From assembly GCA_035222895.1 (NCBI GenBank), contig JAVYIG010000703.1:248001-312000 (forward strand): a stretch of 64,000 nt of DNA, written 5' to 3'. Shown piece after piece: positions 31,267-46,400 of this stretch. The DNA is from Strongylocentrotus droebachiensis (lineage: Eukaryota > Echinodermata > Echinoidea > Camarodonta > Strongylocentrotidae). The notes beneath the pieces are model-generated. The model searched no databases. It saw only the letters and a list, made by a program, of their open reading frames with translations, and was not told the origin of the DNA. Position numbers and translations under genes: made by a program. Every line of letters begins with the position of its first letter. The first letter of the stretch is position 1.

Positions 31267-31387
31267 TCCAGACGCCATTTTGTGAAAATCAACTTATGAT
31301 CATATCTTCATAACGGAAAGTCATTTCTCATTCATATTTGTCATGATCAAGGTCAATATTGGTCGGGTTAAATTTCAGGTCAATAAA

Positions 31388-31436
31388 TGCGCGCAAAAAT
31401 GCGCGTACGCGTAGGTGCGCGCGTTAACGCGCGCGT
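31388..31436. repeat. alternating CG-rich block with 18-bp palindrome (representative)
   Basis: A cluster of GCGCGC and CGTACGCG words in otherwise AT-rich DNA includes the perfect palindrome GCGCGCGTTAACGCGCGC at 31417-31434. Alternating purine-pyrimidine runs like this favour Z-DNA. The block is present in all satellite copies, and in diverged form in all E elements. Confidence 0.75.
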
Positions 31437-34400
31437 AAAATTTTAAATTGCTCAAAATCGTCTTAAATTTTTTTTGCATACGTTTCAGGCCATTATAAGC
31501 ATTTCATAAAAAATCGCGCAAAACACGCATTTTTGGACGTTTTTGTTCGTCACGGCCGAACGAAAAATAATTCCTCCGCAAAAACTTTTGACAGGATATT
31601 CCTCATAATTTTCCGAACAATTTGATACCAAGTTTATCTCTTTATCACTATTAATAACGGAATGAGCGTCCGTTCAAGATAACCGTCCGCACGCGCGATT
31701 TTTGTATTACATAGCGTATATGGGCAAAAACATGCCCATAAAAAGTCCATTGATATGAATAAGGACTGCCAATTTTTTTTCCATATTTAGATAGAGTATG
31801 AGTCGAAGGTATGATTTCATATCTCATTTGGCCATTAAGTACATCTTGACGTCATCATAATGGCCTTGGAAGTCAAAAATACAAAAATGCATATTATGAC
31901 GTCATTATGTTTATGGAAAATTTAGTGTATTTCTCTTAATACTCATCGATTCTCTTCTAGATTTTAATATGTTGTAGTCGAGGCAATCGTCTTTGAGATC
32001 AGTCTACACCAATTTTCATTTAAATGATGTCATCATAGTACAAAATTCAATTAAAGGCCACATGTCAGAATTTTCGTCATTTGCGTGTTATGTCTATGGA
32101 GGGTGAATTTTGTCCACACTATGAATCTACATCGCATCCATCTTTCAGCACTATCTCGCTCATTTGTGCTTTGTTTTCTCCCAAATTTGGATATGTTATA
32201 GCTGAGACCATGGGCTATAAAAAAGGGTGACTTTGTTTTTTAATCAGATGTTGGGATCATGTTACAATTTTCGATCGAAAGTTGAAATTGCAAATTTTGA
32301 AGGAATAGTTAGGTGATACGTAACGAAGTCAACGTATCACCTTTTGTTTTCGTCAAGATTTTTCTTTATTTATTATTAGGTGATACGTAACGAAGTCTAC
32401 GTATCACCTATTGATTTCGTCAAGATTTTCTTTTTTATTCTTCCTCGAATTTGTTCGCAGGATATCTCAAGACTGAATAAAGCCATAATCATGAATCTTT
32501 CAATGATGCTAGATCTTAGTCTAACTTAGAACTGCGTGACTTTTCAAAGACTCAAAGTCATCGTGACGTCATCCAGACGCCATTTTGTGAAAATCAACTT
32601 ATGATCATATCTTCATAACGGAAAGTCATTTCTCATTCATATTTGTCATGATCAAGGTCAATATTGGTCGGGTTAAATTTCAGGTCAATAAATGCGCGCA
32701 AAAATGCGCGTACGCGTAGGTGCGCGCGTTAACGCGCGCGTAAAATTTTAAATTGCTCAAAATCGTCTTAAATTTTTTTTGCATACGTTTCAGGCCATTA
32801 TAAGCATTTCATAAAAAATCGCGCAAAACACGCATTTTTGGACGTTTTTGTTCGTCACGGCCGAACGAAAAATAATTCCTCCGCAAAAACTTTTGACAGG
32901 ATATTCCTCATAATTTTCCGAACAATTTGATACCAAGTTTATCTCTTTATCACTATTAATAACGGAATGAGCGTCCGTTCAAGATAACCGTCCGCACGCG
33001 CGATTTTTGTATTACATAGCGTATATGGGCAAAAACATGCCCATAAAAAGTCCATTGATATGAATAAGGACTGCCAATTTTTTTTCCATATTTAGATAGA
33101 GTATGAGTCGAAGGTATGATTTCATATCTCATTTGGCCATTAAGTACATCTTGACGTCATCATAATGGCCTTGGAAGTCAAAAATACAAAAATGCATATT
33201 ATGACGTCATTATGTTTATGGAAAATTTAGTGTATTTCTCTTAATACTCATCGATTCTCTTCTAGATTTTAATATGTTGTAGTCGAGGCAATCGTCTTTG
33301 AGATCAGTCTACACCAATTTTCATTTAAATGATGTCATCATAGTACAAAATTCAATTAAAGGCCACATGTCAGAATTTTCGTCATTTGCGTGTTATGTCT
33401 ATGGAGGGTGAATTTTGTCCACACTATGAATCTACATCGCATCCATCTTTCAGCACTATCTCGCTCATTTGTGCTTTGTTTTCTCCCAAATTTGGATATG
33501 TTATAGCTGAGACCATGGGCTATAAAAAAGGGTTACTTTGTTTTTTAATCAGATGTTGGGATCATGTTACAATTTTCGATCGAAAGTTGAAATTGCAAAT
33601 TTTGAAGGAATAGTTAGGTGATACGTAACGAAGTCAACGTATCACCTTTTGTTTTCGTCAAGATTTTTCTTTATTTATTATTAGGTGATACGTAACGAAG
33701 TCTACGTATCACCTATTGATTTCGTCAAGATTTTCTTTTTTATTCTTCCTCGAATTTGTTCGCAGGATATCTCAAGACTGAATAAAGCCATAATCATGAA
33801 TCTTTCAATGATGCTAGATCTTAGTCTAACTTAGAACTGCGTGACTTTTCAAAGACTCAAAGTCATCGTGACGTCATCCAGACGCCATTTTGTGAAAATC
33901 AACTTATGATCATATCTTCATAACGGAAAGTCATTTCTCATTCATATTTGTCATGATCAAGGTCAATATTGGTCGGGTTAAATTTCAGGTCAATAAATGC
34001 GCGCAAAAATGCGCGTACGCGTAGGTGCGCGCGTTAACGCGCGCGTAAAATTTTAAATTGCTCAAAATCGTCTTAAATTTTTTTTGCATACGTTTCAGGC
34101 CATTATAAGCATTTCATAAAAAATCGCGCAAAACACGCATTTTTGGACGTTTTTGTTCGTCACGGCCGAACGAAAAATAATTCCTCCGCAAAAACTTTTG
34201 ACAGGATATTCCTCATAATTTTCCGAACAATTTGATACCAAGTTTATCTCTTTATCACTATTAATAACGGAATGAGCGTCCGTTCAAGATAACCGTCCGC
34301 ACGCGCGATTTTTGTATTACATAGCGTATATGGGCAAAAACATGCCCATAAAAAGTCCATTGATATGAATAAGGACTGCCAATTTTTTTTCCATATTTAG

Positions 34401-37400
34401 ATAGAGTATGAGTCGAAGGTATGATTTCATATCTCATTTGGCCATTAAGTACATCTTGACGTCATCATAATGGCCTTGGAAGTCAAAAATACAAAAATGC
34501 ATATTATGACGTCATTATGTTTATGGAAAATTTAGTGTATTTCTCTTAATATTCATCGATTCTCTTCTAGGTTTTAATATGTTGTAGTCGAGGCAATCGT
34601 CTTTGAGATCAGTCTACACCAATTTTCATTTAAATGATGTCATCATAGTACAAAATTCAATTAAAGGCCACATGTCAGAATTTTCGTCATTTGCGTGTTA
34701 TGTCTATGGAGGGTGAATTTTGTCCACACTATGAATCTACATCGCATCCATCTTTCAGCACTATCTCGCTCATTTGTGCTTTGTTTTCTCCCAAATTTGG
34801 ATATGTTATAGCTGAGACCATGGGCTATAAAAAAGGGTGACTTTGTTTTTTAATCAGATGTTGGGATCATGTTACAATTTTCGATCGAAAGTTGAAATTG
34901 CAAATTTTGAAGGAATAGTTAGGTGATACGTAACGAAGTCAACGTATCACCTTTTGTTTTCGTCAAGATTTTTCTTTATTTATTATTAGGTGATACGTAA
35001 CGAAGTCTACGTATCACCTATGATTTCGTCAAGATTTTCTTTTTTATTCTTCCTCGAATTTGTTCGCAGGATATCTCAAGACTGAATAAAGCCATAATCA
35101 TGAATCTTTCAATGATGCTAGATCTTAGTCTAACTTAGAACTGCGTGACTTTTCAAAGACTCAAAGTCATCGTGACGTCATCCAGACGCCATTTTGTGAA
35201 AATCAACTTATGATCATATCTTCATAACGGAAAGTCATTTCTCATTCATATTTGTCATGATCAAGGTCAATATTGGTCGGGTTAAATTTCAGGTCAATAA
35301 ATGCGCGCAAAAATGCGCGTACGCGTAGGTGCGCGCGTTAACGCGCGCGTAAAATTTTAAATTGCTCAAAATCGTCTTAAATTTTTTTTGCATACGTTTC
35401 AGGCCATTATAAGCATTTCATAAAAAATCGCGCAAAACACGCATTTTTGGACGTTTTTGTTCGTCACGGCCGAACGAAAAATAATTCCTCCGCAAAAACT
35501 TTTGACAGGATATTCCTCATAATTTTCCGAACAATTTGATACCAAGTTTATCTCTTTATCACTATTAATAACGGAATGAGCGTCCGTTCAAGATAACCGT
35601 CCGCACGCGCGATTTTTGTATTACATAGCGTATATGGGCAAAAACATGCCCATAAAAAGTCCATTGATATGAATAAGGACTGCCAATTTTTTTTCCATAT
35701 TTAGATAGAGTATGAGTCGAAGGTATGATTTCATATCTCATTTGGCCATTAAGTACATCTTGACGTCATCATAATGGCCTTGGAAGTCAAAAATACAAAA
35801 ATGCATATTATGACGTCATTATGTTTATGGAAAATTTAGTGTATTTCTCTTAATATTCATCGATTCTCTTCTAGGTTTTAATATGTTGTAGTCGAGGCAA
35901 TCGTCTTTGAGATCAGTCTACACCAATTTTCATTTAAATGATGTCATCATAGTACAAAATTCAATTAAAGGCCACATGTCAGAATTTTCGTCATTTGCGT
36001 GTTATGTCTATGGAGGGTGAATTTTGTCCACACTATGAATCTACATCGCATCCATCTTTCAGCACTATCTCGCTCATTTGTGCTTTGTTTTCTCCCAAAT
36101 TTGGATATGTTATAGCTGAGACCATGGGCTATAAAAAAGGGTGACTTTGTTTTTTAATCAGATGTTGGGATCATGTTACAATTTTCGATCGAAAGTTGAA
36201 ATTGCAAATTTTGAAGGAATAGTTAGGTGATACGTAACGAAGTCAACGTATCACCTTTTGTTTTCGTCAAGATTTTTCTTTATTTATTATTAGGTGATAC
36301 GTAACGAAGTCTACGTATCACCTATGATTTCGTCAAGATTTTCTTTTTTATTCTTCCTCGAATTTGTTCGCAGGATATCTCAAGACTGAATAAAGCCATA
36401 ATCATGAATCTTTCAATGATGCTAGATCTTAGTCTAACTTAGAACTGCGTGACTTTTCAAAGACTCAAAGTCATCGTGACGTCATCCAGACGCCATTTTG
36501 TGAAAATCAACTTATGATCATATCTTCATAACGGAAAGTCATTTCTCATTCATATTTGTCATGATCAAGGTCAATATTGGTCGGGTTAAATTTCAGGTCA
36601 ATAAATGCGCGCAAAAATGCGCGTACGCGTAGGTGCGCGCGTTAACGCGCGCGTAAAATTTTAAATTGCTCAAAATCGTCTTAAATTTTTTTTGCATACG
36701 TTTCAGGCCATTATAAGCATTTCATAAAAAATCGCGCAAAACACGCATTTTTGGACGTTTTTGTTCGTCACGGCCGAACGAAAAATAATTCCTCCGCAAA
36801 AACTTTTGACAGGATATTCCTCATAATTTTCCGAACAATTTGATACCAAGTTTATCTCTTTATCACTATTAATAACGGAATGAGCGTCCGTTCAAGATAA
36901 CCGTCCGCACGCGCGATTTTTGTATTACATAGCGTATATGGGCAAAAACATGCCCATAAAAAGTCCATTGATATGAATAAGGACTGCCAATTTTTTTTCC
37001 ATATTTAGATAGAGTATGAGTCGAAGGTATGATTTCATATCTCATTTGGCCATTAAGTACATCTTGACGTCATCATAATGGCCTTGGAAGTCAAAAATAC
37101 AAAAATGCATATTATGACGTCATTATGTTTATGGAAAATTTAGTGTATTTCTCTTAATACTCATCGATTCTCTTCTAGATTTTAATATGTTGTAGTCGAG
37201 GCAATCGTCTTTGAGATCAGTCTACACCAATTTTCATTTAAATGATGTCATCATAGTACAAAATTCAATTAAAGGCCACATGTCAGAATTTTCGTCATTT
37301 GCGTGTTATGTCTATGGAGGGTGAATTTTGTCCACACTATGAATCTACATCGCATCCATCTTTCAGCACTATCTCGCTCATTTGTGCTTTGTTTTCTCCC

Positions 37401-40400
37401 AAATTTGGATATGTTATAGCTGAGACCATGGGCTATAAAAAAGGGTGACTTTGTTTTTTAATCAGATGTTGGGATCATGTTACAATTTTCGATCGAAAGT
37501 TGAAATTGCAAATTTTGAAGGAATAGTTAGGTGATACGTAACGAAGTCAACGTATCACCTTTTGTTTTCGTCAAGATTTTTCTTTATTTATTATTAGGTG
37601 ATACGTAACGAAGTCTACGTATCACCTATTGATTTCGTCAAGATTTTCTTTTTTATTCTTCCTCGAATTTGTTCGCAGGATATCTCAAGACTGAATAAAG
37701 CCATAATCATGAATCTTTCAATGATGCTAGATCTTAGTCTAACTTAGAACTGCGTGACTTTTCAAAGACTCAAAGTCATCGTGACGTCATCCAGACGCCA
37801 TTTTGTGAAAATCAACTTATGATCATATCTTCATAACGGAAAGTCATTTCTCATTCATATTTGTCATGATCAAGGTCAATATTGGTCGGGTTAAATTTCA
37901 GGTCAATAAATGCGCGCAAAAATGCGCGTACGCGTAGGTGCGCGCGTTAACGCGCGCGTAAAATTTTAAATTGCTCAAAATCGTCTTAAATTTTTTTTGC
38001 ATACGTTTCAGGCCATTATAAGCATTTCATAAAAAATCGCGCAAAACACGCATTTTTGGACGTTTTTGTTCGTCACGGCCGAACGAAAAATAATTCCTCC
38101 GCAAAAACTTTTGACAGAATATTCCTCATAATTTTCCGAACAATTTGATACCAAGTTTATCTCTTTATCACTATTAATAACGGAATGAGCGTCCGTTCAA
38201 GATAACCGTCCGCACGCGCGATTTTTGTATTACATAGCGTATATGGGCAAAAACATGCCCATAAAAAGTCCATTGATATGAATAAGGACTGCCAATTTTT
38301 TTTCCATATTTAGATAGAGTATGAGTCGAAGGTATGATTTCATATCTCATTTGGCCATTAAGTACATCTTGACGTCATCATAATGGCCTTGGAAGTCAAA
38401 AATACAAAAATGCATATTATGACGTCATTATGTTTATGGAAAATTTAGTGTATTTCTCTTAATACTCATCGATTCTCTTCTAGATTTTAATATGTTGTAG
38501 TCGAGGCAATCGTCTTTGAGATCAGTCTACACCAATTTTCATTTAAATGATGTCATCATAGTACAAAATTCAATTAAAGGCCACATGTCAGAATTTTCGT
38601 CATTTGCGTGTTATGTCTATGGAGGGTGAATTTTGTCCACACTATGAATCTACATCGCATCCATCTTTCAGCACTATCTCGCTCATTTGTGCTTTGTTTT
38701 CTCCCAAATTTGGATATGTTATAGCTGAGACCATGGGCTATAAAAAAGGGTGACTTTGTTTTTTAATCAGATGTTGGGATCATGTTACAATTTTCGATCG
38801 AAAGTTGAAATTGCAAATTTTGAAGGAATAGTTAGGTGATACGTAACGAAGTCAACGTATCACCTTTTGTTTTCGTCAAGATTTTTCTTTATTTATTATT
38901 AGGTGATACGTAACGAAGTCTACGTATCACCTATTGATTTCGTCAAGATTTTCTTTTTTATTCTTCCTCGAATTTGTTCGCAGGATATCTCAAGACTGAA
39001 TAAAGCCATAATCATGAATCTTTCAATGATGCTAGATCTTAGTCTAACTTAGAACTGCGTGACTTTTCAAAGACTCAAAGTCATCGTGACGTCATCCAGA
39101 CGCCATTTTGTGAAAATCAACTTATGATCATATCTTCATAACGGAAAGTCATTTCTCATTCATATTTGTCATGATCAAGGTCAATATTGGTCGGGTTAAA
39201 TTTCAGGTCAATAAATGCGCGCAAAAATGCGCGTACGCGTAGGTGCGCGCGTTAACGCGCGCGTAAAATTTTAAATTGCTCAAAATCGTCTTAAATTTTT
39301 TTTGCATACGTTTCAGGCCATTATAAGCATTTCATAAAAAATCGCGCAAAACACGCATTTTTGGACGTTTTTGTTCGTCACGGCCGAACGAAAAATAATT
39401 CCTCCGCAAAAACTTTTGACAGGATATTCCTCATAATTTTCCGAACAATTTGATACCAAGTTTATCTCTTTATCACTATTAATAACGGAATGAGCGTCCG
39501 TTCAAGATAACCGTCCGCACGCGCGATTTTTGTATTACATAGCGTATATGGGCAAAAACATGCCCATAAAAAGTCCATTGATATGAATAAGGACTGCCAA
39601 TTTTTTTTCCATATTTAGATAGAGTATGAGTCGAAGGTATGATTTCATATCTCATTTGGCCATTAAGTACATCTTGACGTCATCATAATGGCCTTGGAAG
39701 TCAAAAATACAAAAATGCATATTATGACGTCATTATGTTTATGGAAAATTTAGTGTATTTCTCTTAATACTCATCGATTCTCTTCTAGATTTTAATATGT
39801 TGTAGTCGAGGCAATCGTCTTTGAGATCAGTCTACACCAATTTTCATTTAAATGATGTCATCATAGTACAAAATTCAATTAAAGGCCACATGTCAGAATT
39901 TTCGTCATTTGCGTGTTATGTCTATGGAGGGTGAATTTTGTCCACACTATGAATCTACATCGCATCCATCTTTCAGCACTATCTCGCTCATTTGTGCTTT
40001 GTTTTCTCCCAAATTTGGATATGTTATAGCTGAGACCATGGGCTATAAAAAAGGGTGACTTTGTTTTTTAATCAGATGTTGGGATCATGTTACAATTTTC
40101 GATCGAAAGTTGAAATTGCAAATTTTGAAGGAATAGTTAGGTGATACGTAACGAAGTCAACGTATCACCTTTTGTTTTCGTCAAGATTTTTCTTTATTTA
40201 TTATTAGGTGATACGTAACGAAGTCTACGTATCACCTATTGATTTCGTCAAGATTTTCTTTTTTATTCTTCCTCGAATTTGTTCGCAGGATATCTCAAGA
40301 CTGAATAAAGCCATAATCATGAATCTTTCAATGATGCTAGATCTTAGTCTAACTTAGAACTGCGTGACTTTTCAAAGACTCAAAGTCATCGTGACGTCAT

Positions 40401-43400
40401 CCAGACGCCATTTTGTGAAAATCAACTTATGATCATATCTTCATAACGGAAAGTCATTTCTCATTCATATTTGTCATGATCAAGGTCAATATTGGTCGGG
40501 TTAAATTTCAGGTCAATAAATGCGCGCAAAAATGCGCGTACGCGTAGGTGCGCGCGTTAACGCGCGCGTAAAATTTTAAATTGCTCAAAATCGTCTTAAA
40601 TTTTTTTTGCATACGTTTCAGGCCATTATAAGCATTTCATAAAAAATCGCGCAAAACACGCATTTTTGGACGTTTTTGTTCGTCACGGCCGAACGAAAAA
40701 TAATTCCTCCGCAAAAACTTTTGACAGGATATTCCTCATAATTTTCCGAACAATTTGATACCAAGTTTATCTCTTTATCACTATTAATAACGGAATGAGC
40801 GTCCGTTCAAGATAACCGTCCGCACGCGCGATTTTTGTATTACATAGCGTATATGGGCAAAAACATGCCCATAAAAAGTCCATTGATATGAATAAGGACT
40901 GCCAATTTTTTTTCCATATTTAGATAGAGTATGAGTCGAAGGTATGATTTCATATCTCATTTGGCCATTAAGTACATCTTGACGTCATCATAATGGCCTT
41001 GGAAGTCAAAAATACAAAAATGCATATTATGACGTCATTATGTTTATGGAAAATTTAGTGTATTTCTCTTAATACTCATCGATTCTCTTCTAGATTTTAA
41101 TATGTTGTAGTCGAGGCAATCGTCTTTGAGATCAGTCTACACCAATTTTCATTTAAATGATGTCATCATAGTACAAAATTCAATTAAAGGCCACATGTCA
41201 GAATTTTCGTCATTTGCGTGTTATGTCTATGGAGGGTGAATTTTGTCCACACTATGAATCTACATCGCATCCATCTTTCAGCACTATCTCGCTCATTTGT
41301 GCTTTGTTTTCTCCCAAATTTGGATATGTTATAGCTGAGACCATGGGCTATAAAAAAGGGTGACTTTGTTTTTTAATCAGATGTTGGGATCATGTTACAA
41401 TTTTCGATCGAAAGTTGAAATTGCAAATTTTGAAGGAATAGTTAGGTGATACGTAACGAAGTCAACGTATCACCTTTTGTTTTCGTCAAGATTTTTCTTT
41501 ATTTATTATTAGGTGATACGTAACGAAGTCTACGTATCACCTATTGATTTCGTCAAGATTTTCTTTTTTATTCTTCCTCGAATTTGTTCGCAGGATATCT
41601 CAAGACTGAATAAAGCCATAATCATGAATCTTTCAATGATGCTAGATCTTAGTCTAACTTAGAACTGCGTGACTTTTCAAAGACTCAAAGTCATCGTGAC
41701 GTCATCCAGACGCCATTTTGTGAAAATCAACTTATGATCATATCTTCATAACGGAAAGTCATTTCTCATTCATATTTGTCATGATCAAGGTCAATATTGG
41801 TCGGGTTAAATTTCAGGTCAATAAATGCGCGCAAAAATGCGCGTACGCGTAGGTGCGCGCGTTAACGCGCGCGTAAAATTTTAAATTGCTCAAAATCGTC
41901 TTAAATTTTTTTTGCATACGTTTCAGGCCATTATAAGCATTTCATAAAAAATCGCGCAAAACACGCATTTTTGGACGTTTTTGTTCGTCACGGCCGAACG
42001 AAAAATAATTCCTCCGCAAAAACTTTTGACAGGATATTCCTCATAATTTTCCGAACAATTTGATACCAAGTTTATCTCTTTATCACTATTAATAACGGAA
42101 TGAGCGTCCGTTCAAGATAACCGTCCGCACGCGCGATTTTTGTATTACATAGCGTATATGGGCAAAAACATGCCCATAAAAAGTCCATTGATATGAATAA
42201 GGACTGCCAATTTTTTTTCCATATTTAGATAGAGTATGAGTCGAAGGTATGATTTCATATCTCATTTGGCCATTAAGTACATCTTGACGTCATCATAATG
42301 GCCTTGGAAGTCAAAAATACAAAAATGCATATTATGACGTCATTATGTTTATGGAAAATTTAGTGTATTTCTCTTAATACTCATCGATTCTCTTCTAGAT
42401 TTTAATATGTTGTAGTCGAGGCAATCGTCTTTGAGATCAGTCTACACCAATTTTCATTTAAATGATGTCATCATAGTACAAAATTCAATTAAAGGCCACA
42501 TGTCAGAATTTTCGTCATTTGCGTGTTATGTCTATGGAGGGTGAATTTTGTCCACACTATGAATCTACATCGCATCCATCTTTCAGCACTATCTCGCTCA
42601 TTTGTGCTTTGTTTTCTCCCAAATTTGGATATGTTATAGCTGAGACCATGGGCTATAAAAAAGGGTGACTTTGTTTTTTAATCAGATGTTGGGATCATGT
42701 TACAATTTTCGATCGAAAGTTGAAATTGCAAATTTTGAAGGAATAGTTAGGTGATACGTAACGAAGTCAACGTATCACCTTTTGTTTTCGTCAAGATTTT
42801 TCTTTATTTATTATTAGGTGATACGTAACGAAGTCTACGTATCACCTATTGATTTCGTCAAGATTTTCTTTTTTATTCTTCCTCGAATTTGTTCGCAGGA
42901 TATCTCAAGACTGAATAAAGCCATAATCATGAATCTTTCAATGATGCTAGATCTTAGTCTAACTTAGAACTGCGTGACTTTTCAAAGACTCAAAGTCATC
43001 GTGACGTCATCCAGACGCCATTTTGTGAAAATCAACTTATGATCATATCTTCATAACGGAAAGTCATTTCTCATTCATATTTGTCATGATCAAGGTCAAT
43101 ATTGGTCGGGTTAAATTTCAGGTCAATAAATGCGCGCAAAAATGCGCGTACGCGTAGGTGCGCGCGTTAACGCGCGCGTAAAATTTTAAATTGCTCAAAA
43201 TCGTCTTAAATTTTTTTTGCATACGTTTCAGGCCATTATAAGCATTTCATAAAAAATCGCGCAAAACACGCATTTTTGGACGTTTTTGTTCGTCACGGCC
43301 GAACGAAAAATAATTCCTCCGCAAAAACTTTTGACAGGATATTCCTCATAATTTTCCGAACAATTTGATACCAAGTTTATCTCTTTATCACTATTAATAA

Positions 43401-46400
43401 CGGAATGAGCGTCCGTTCAAGATAACCGTCCGCACGCGCGATTTTTGTATTACATAGCGTATATGGGCAAAAACATGCCCATAAAAAGTCCATTGATATG
43501 AATAAGGACTGCCAATTTTTTTTCCATATTTAGATAGAGTATGAGTCGAAGGTATGATTTCATATCTCATTTGGCCATTAAGTACATCTTGACGTCATCA
43601 TAATGGCCTTGGAAGTCAAAAATACAAAAATGCATATTATGACGTCATTATGTTTATGGAAAATTTAGTGTATTTCTCTTAATACTCATCGATTCTCTTC
43701 TAGATTTTAATATGTTGTAGTCGAGGCAATCGTCTTTGAGATCAGTCTACACCAATTTTCATTTAAATGATGTCATCATAGTACAAAATTCAATTAAAGG
43801 CCACATGTCAGAATTTTCGTCATTTGCGTGTTATGTCTATGGAGGGTGAATTTTGTCCACACTATGAATCTACATCGCATCCATCTTTCAGCACTATCTC
43901 GCTCATTTGTGCTTTGTTTTCTCCCAAATTTGGATATGTTATAGCTGAGACCATGGGCTATAAAAAAGGGTGACTTTGTTTTTTAATCAGATGTTGGGAT
44001 CATGTTACAATTTTCGATCGAAAGTTGAAATTGCAAATTTTGAAGGAATAGTTAGGTGATACGTAACGAAGTCAACGTATCACCTTTTGTTTTCGTCAAG
44101 ATTTTTCTTTATTTATTATTAGGTGATACGTAACGAAGTCTACGTATCACCTATTGATTTCGTCAAGATTTTCTTTTTTATTCTTCCTCGAATTTGTTCG
44201 CAGGATATCTCAAGACTGAATAAAGCCATAATCATGAATCTTTCAATGATGCTAGATCTTAGTCTAACTTAGAACTGCGTGACTTTTCAAAGACTCAAAG
44301 TCATCGTGACGTCATCCAGACGCCATTTTGTGAAAATCAACTTATGATCATATCTTCATAACGGAAAGTCATTTCTCATTCATATTTGTCATGATCAAGG
44401 TCAATATTGGTCGGGTTAAATTTCAGGTCAATAAATGCGCGCAAAAATGCGCGTACGCGTAGGTGCGCGCGTTAACGCGCGCGTAAAATTTTAAATTGCT
44501 CAAAATCGTCTTAAATTTTTTTTGCATACGTTTCAGGCCATTATAAGCATTTCATAAAAAATCGCGCAAAACACGCATTTTTGGACGTTTTTGTTCGTCA
44601 CGGCCGAACGAAAAATAATTCCTCCGCAAAAACTTTTGACAGGATATTCCTCATAATTTTCCGAACAATTTGATACCAAGTTTATCTCTTTATCACTATT
44701 AATAACGGAATGAGCGTCCGTTCAAGATAACCGTCCGCACGCGCGATTTTTGTATTACATAGCGTATATGGGCAAAAACATGCCCATAAAAAGTCCATTG
44801 ATATGAATAAGGACTGCCAATTTTTTTTCCATATTTAGATAGAGTATGAGTCGAAGGTATGATTTCATATCTCATTTGGCCATTAAGTACATCTTGACGT
44901 CATCATAATGGCCTTGGAAGTCAAAAATACAAAAATGCATATTATGACGTCATTATGTTTATGGAAAATTTAGTGTATTTCTCTTAATACTCATCGATTC
45001 TCTTCTAGATTTTAATATGTTGTAGTCGAGGCAATCGTCTTTGAGATCAGTCTACACCAATTTTCATTTAAATGATGTCATCATAGTACAAAATTCAATT
45101 AAAGGCCACATGTCAGAATTTTCGTCATTTGCGTGTTATGTCTATGGAGGGTGAATTTTGTCCACACTATGAATCTACATCGCATCCATCTTTCAGCACT
45201 ATCTCGCTCATTTGTGCTTTGTTTTCTCCCAAATTTGGATATGTTATAGCTGAGACCATGGGCTATAAAAAAGGGTGACTTTGTTTTTTAATCAGATGTT
45301 GGGATCATGTTACAATTTTCGATCGAAAGTTGAAATTGCAAATTTTGAAGGAATAGTTAGGTGATACGTAACGAAGTCAACGTATCACCTTTTGTTTTCG
45401 TCAAGATTTTTCTTTATTTATTATTAGGTGATACGTAACGAAGTCTACGTATCACCTATTGATTTCGTCAAGATTTTCTTTTTTATTCTTCCTCGAATTT
45501 GTTCGCAGGATATCTCAAGACTGAATAAAGCCATAATCATGAATCTTTCAATGATGCTAGATCTTAGTCTAACTTAGAACTGCGTGACTTTTCAAAGACT
45601 CAAAGTCATCGTGACGTCATCCAGACGCCATTTTGTGAAAATCAACTTATGATCATATCTTCATAACGGAAAGTCATTTCTCATTCATATTTGTCATGAT
45701 CAAGGTCAATATTGGTCGGGTTAAATTTCAGGTCAATAAATGCGCGCAAAAATGCGCGTACGCGTAGGTGCGCGCGTTAACGCGCGCGTAAAATTTTAAA
45801 TTGCTCAAAATCGTCTTAAATTTTTTTTGCATACGTTTCAGGCCATTATAAGCATTTCATAAAAAATCGCGCAAAACACGCATTTTTGGACGTTTTTGTT
45901 CGTCACGGCCGAACGAAAAATAATTCCTCCGCAAAAACTTTTGACAGGATATTCCTCATAATTTTCCGAACAATTTGATACCAAGTTTATCTCTTTATCA
46001 CTATTAATAACGGAATGAGCGTCCGTTCAAGATAACCGTCCGCACGCGCGATTTTTGTATTACATAGCGTATATGGGCAAAAACATGCCCATAAAAAGTC
46101 CATTGATATGAATAAGGACTGCCAATTTTTTTTCCATATTTAGATAGAGTATGAGTCGAAGGTATGATTTCATATCTCATTTGGCCATTAAGTACATCTT
46201 GACGTCATCATAATGGCCTTGGAAGTCAAAAATACAAAAATGCATATTATGACGTCATTATGTTTATGGAAAATTTAGTGTATTTCTCTTAATACTCATC
46301 GATTCTCTTCTAGATTTTAATATGTTGTAGTCGAGGCAATCGTCTTTGAGATCAGTCTACACCAATTTTCATTTAAATGATGTCATCATAGTACAAAATT

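Noticed and set aside
33386..33613. 75-codon ORF inside one satellite unit
   Set aside because: It exists only because a single G-to-T change at 33534 removes a TGA found in all other copies; there is no sign of selection.
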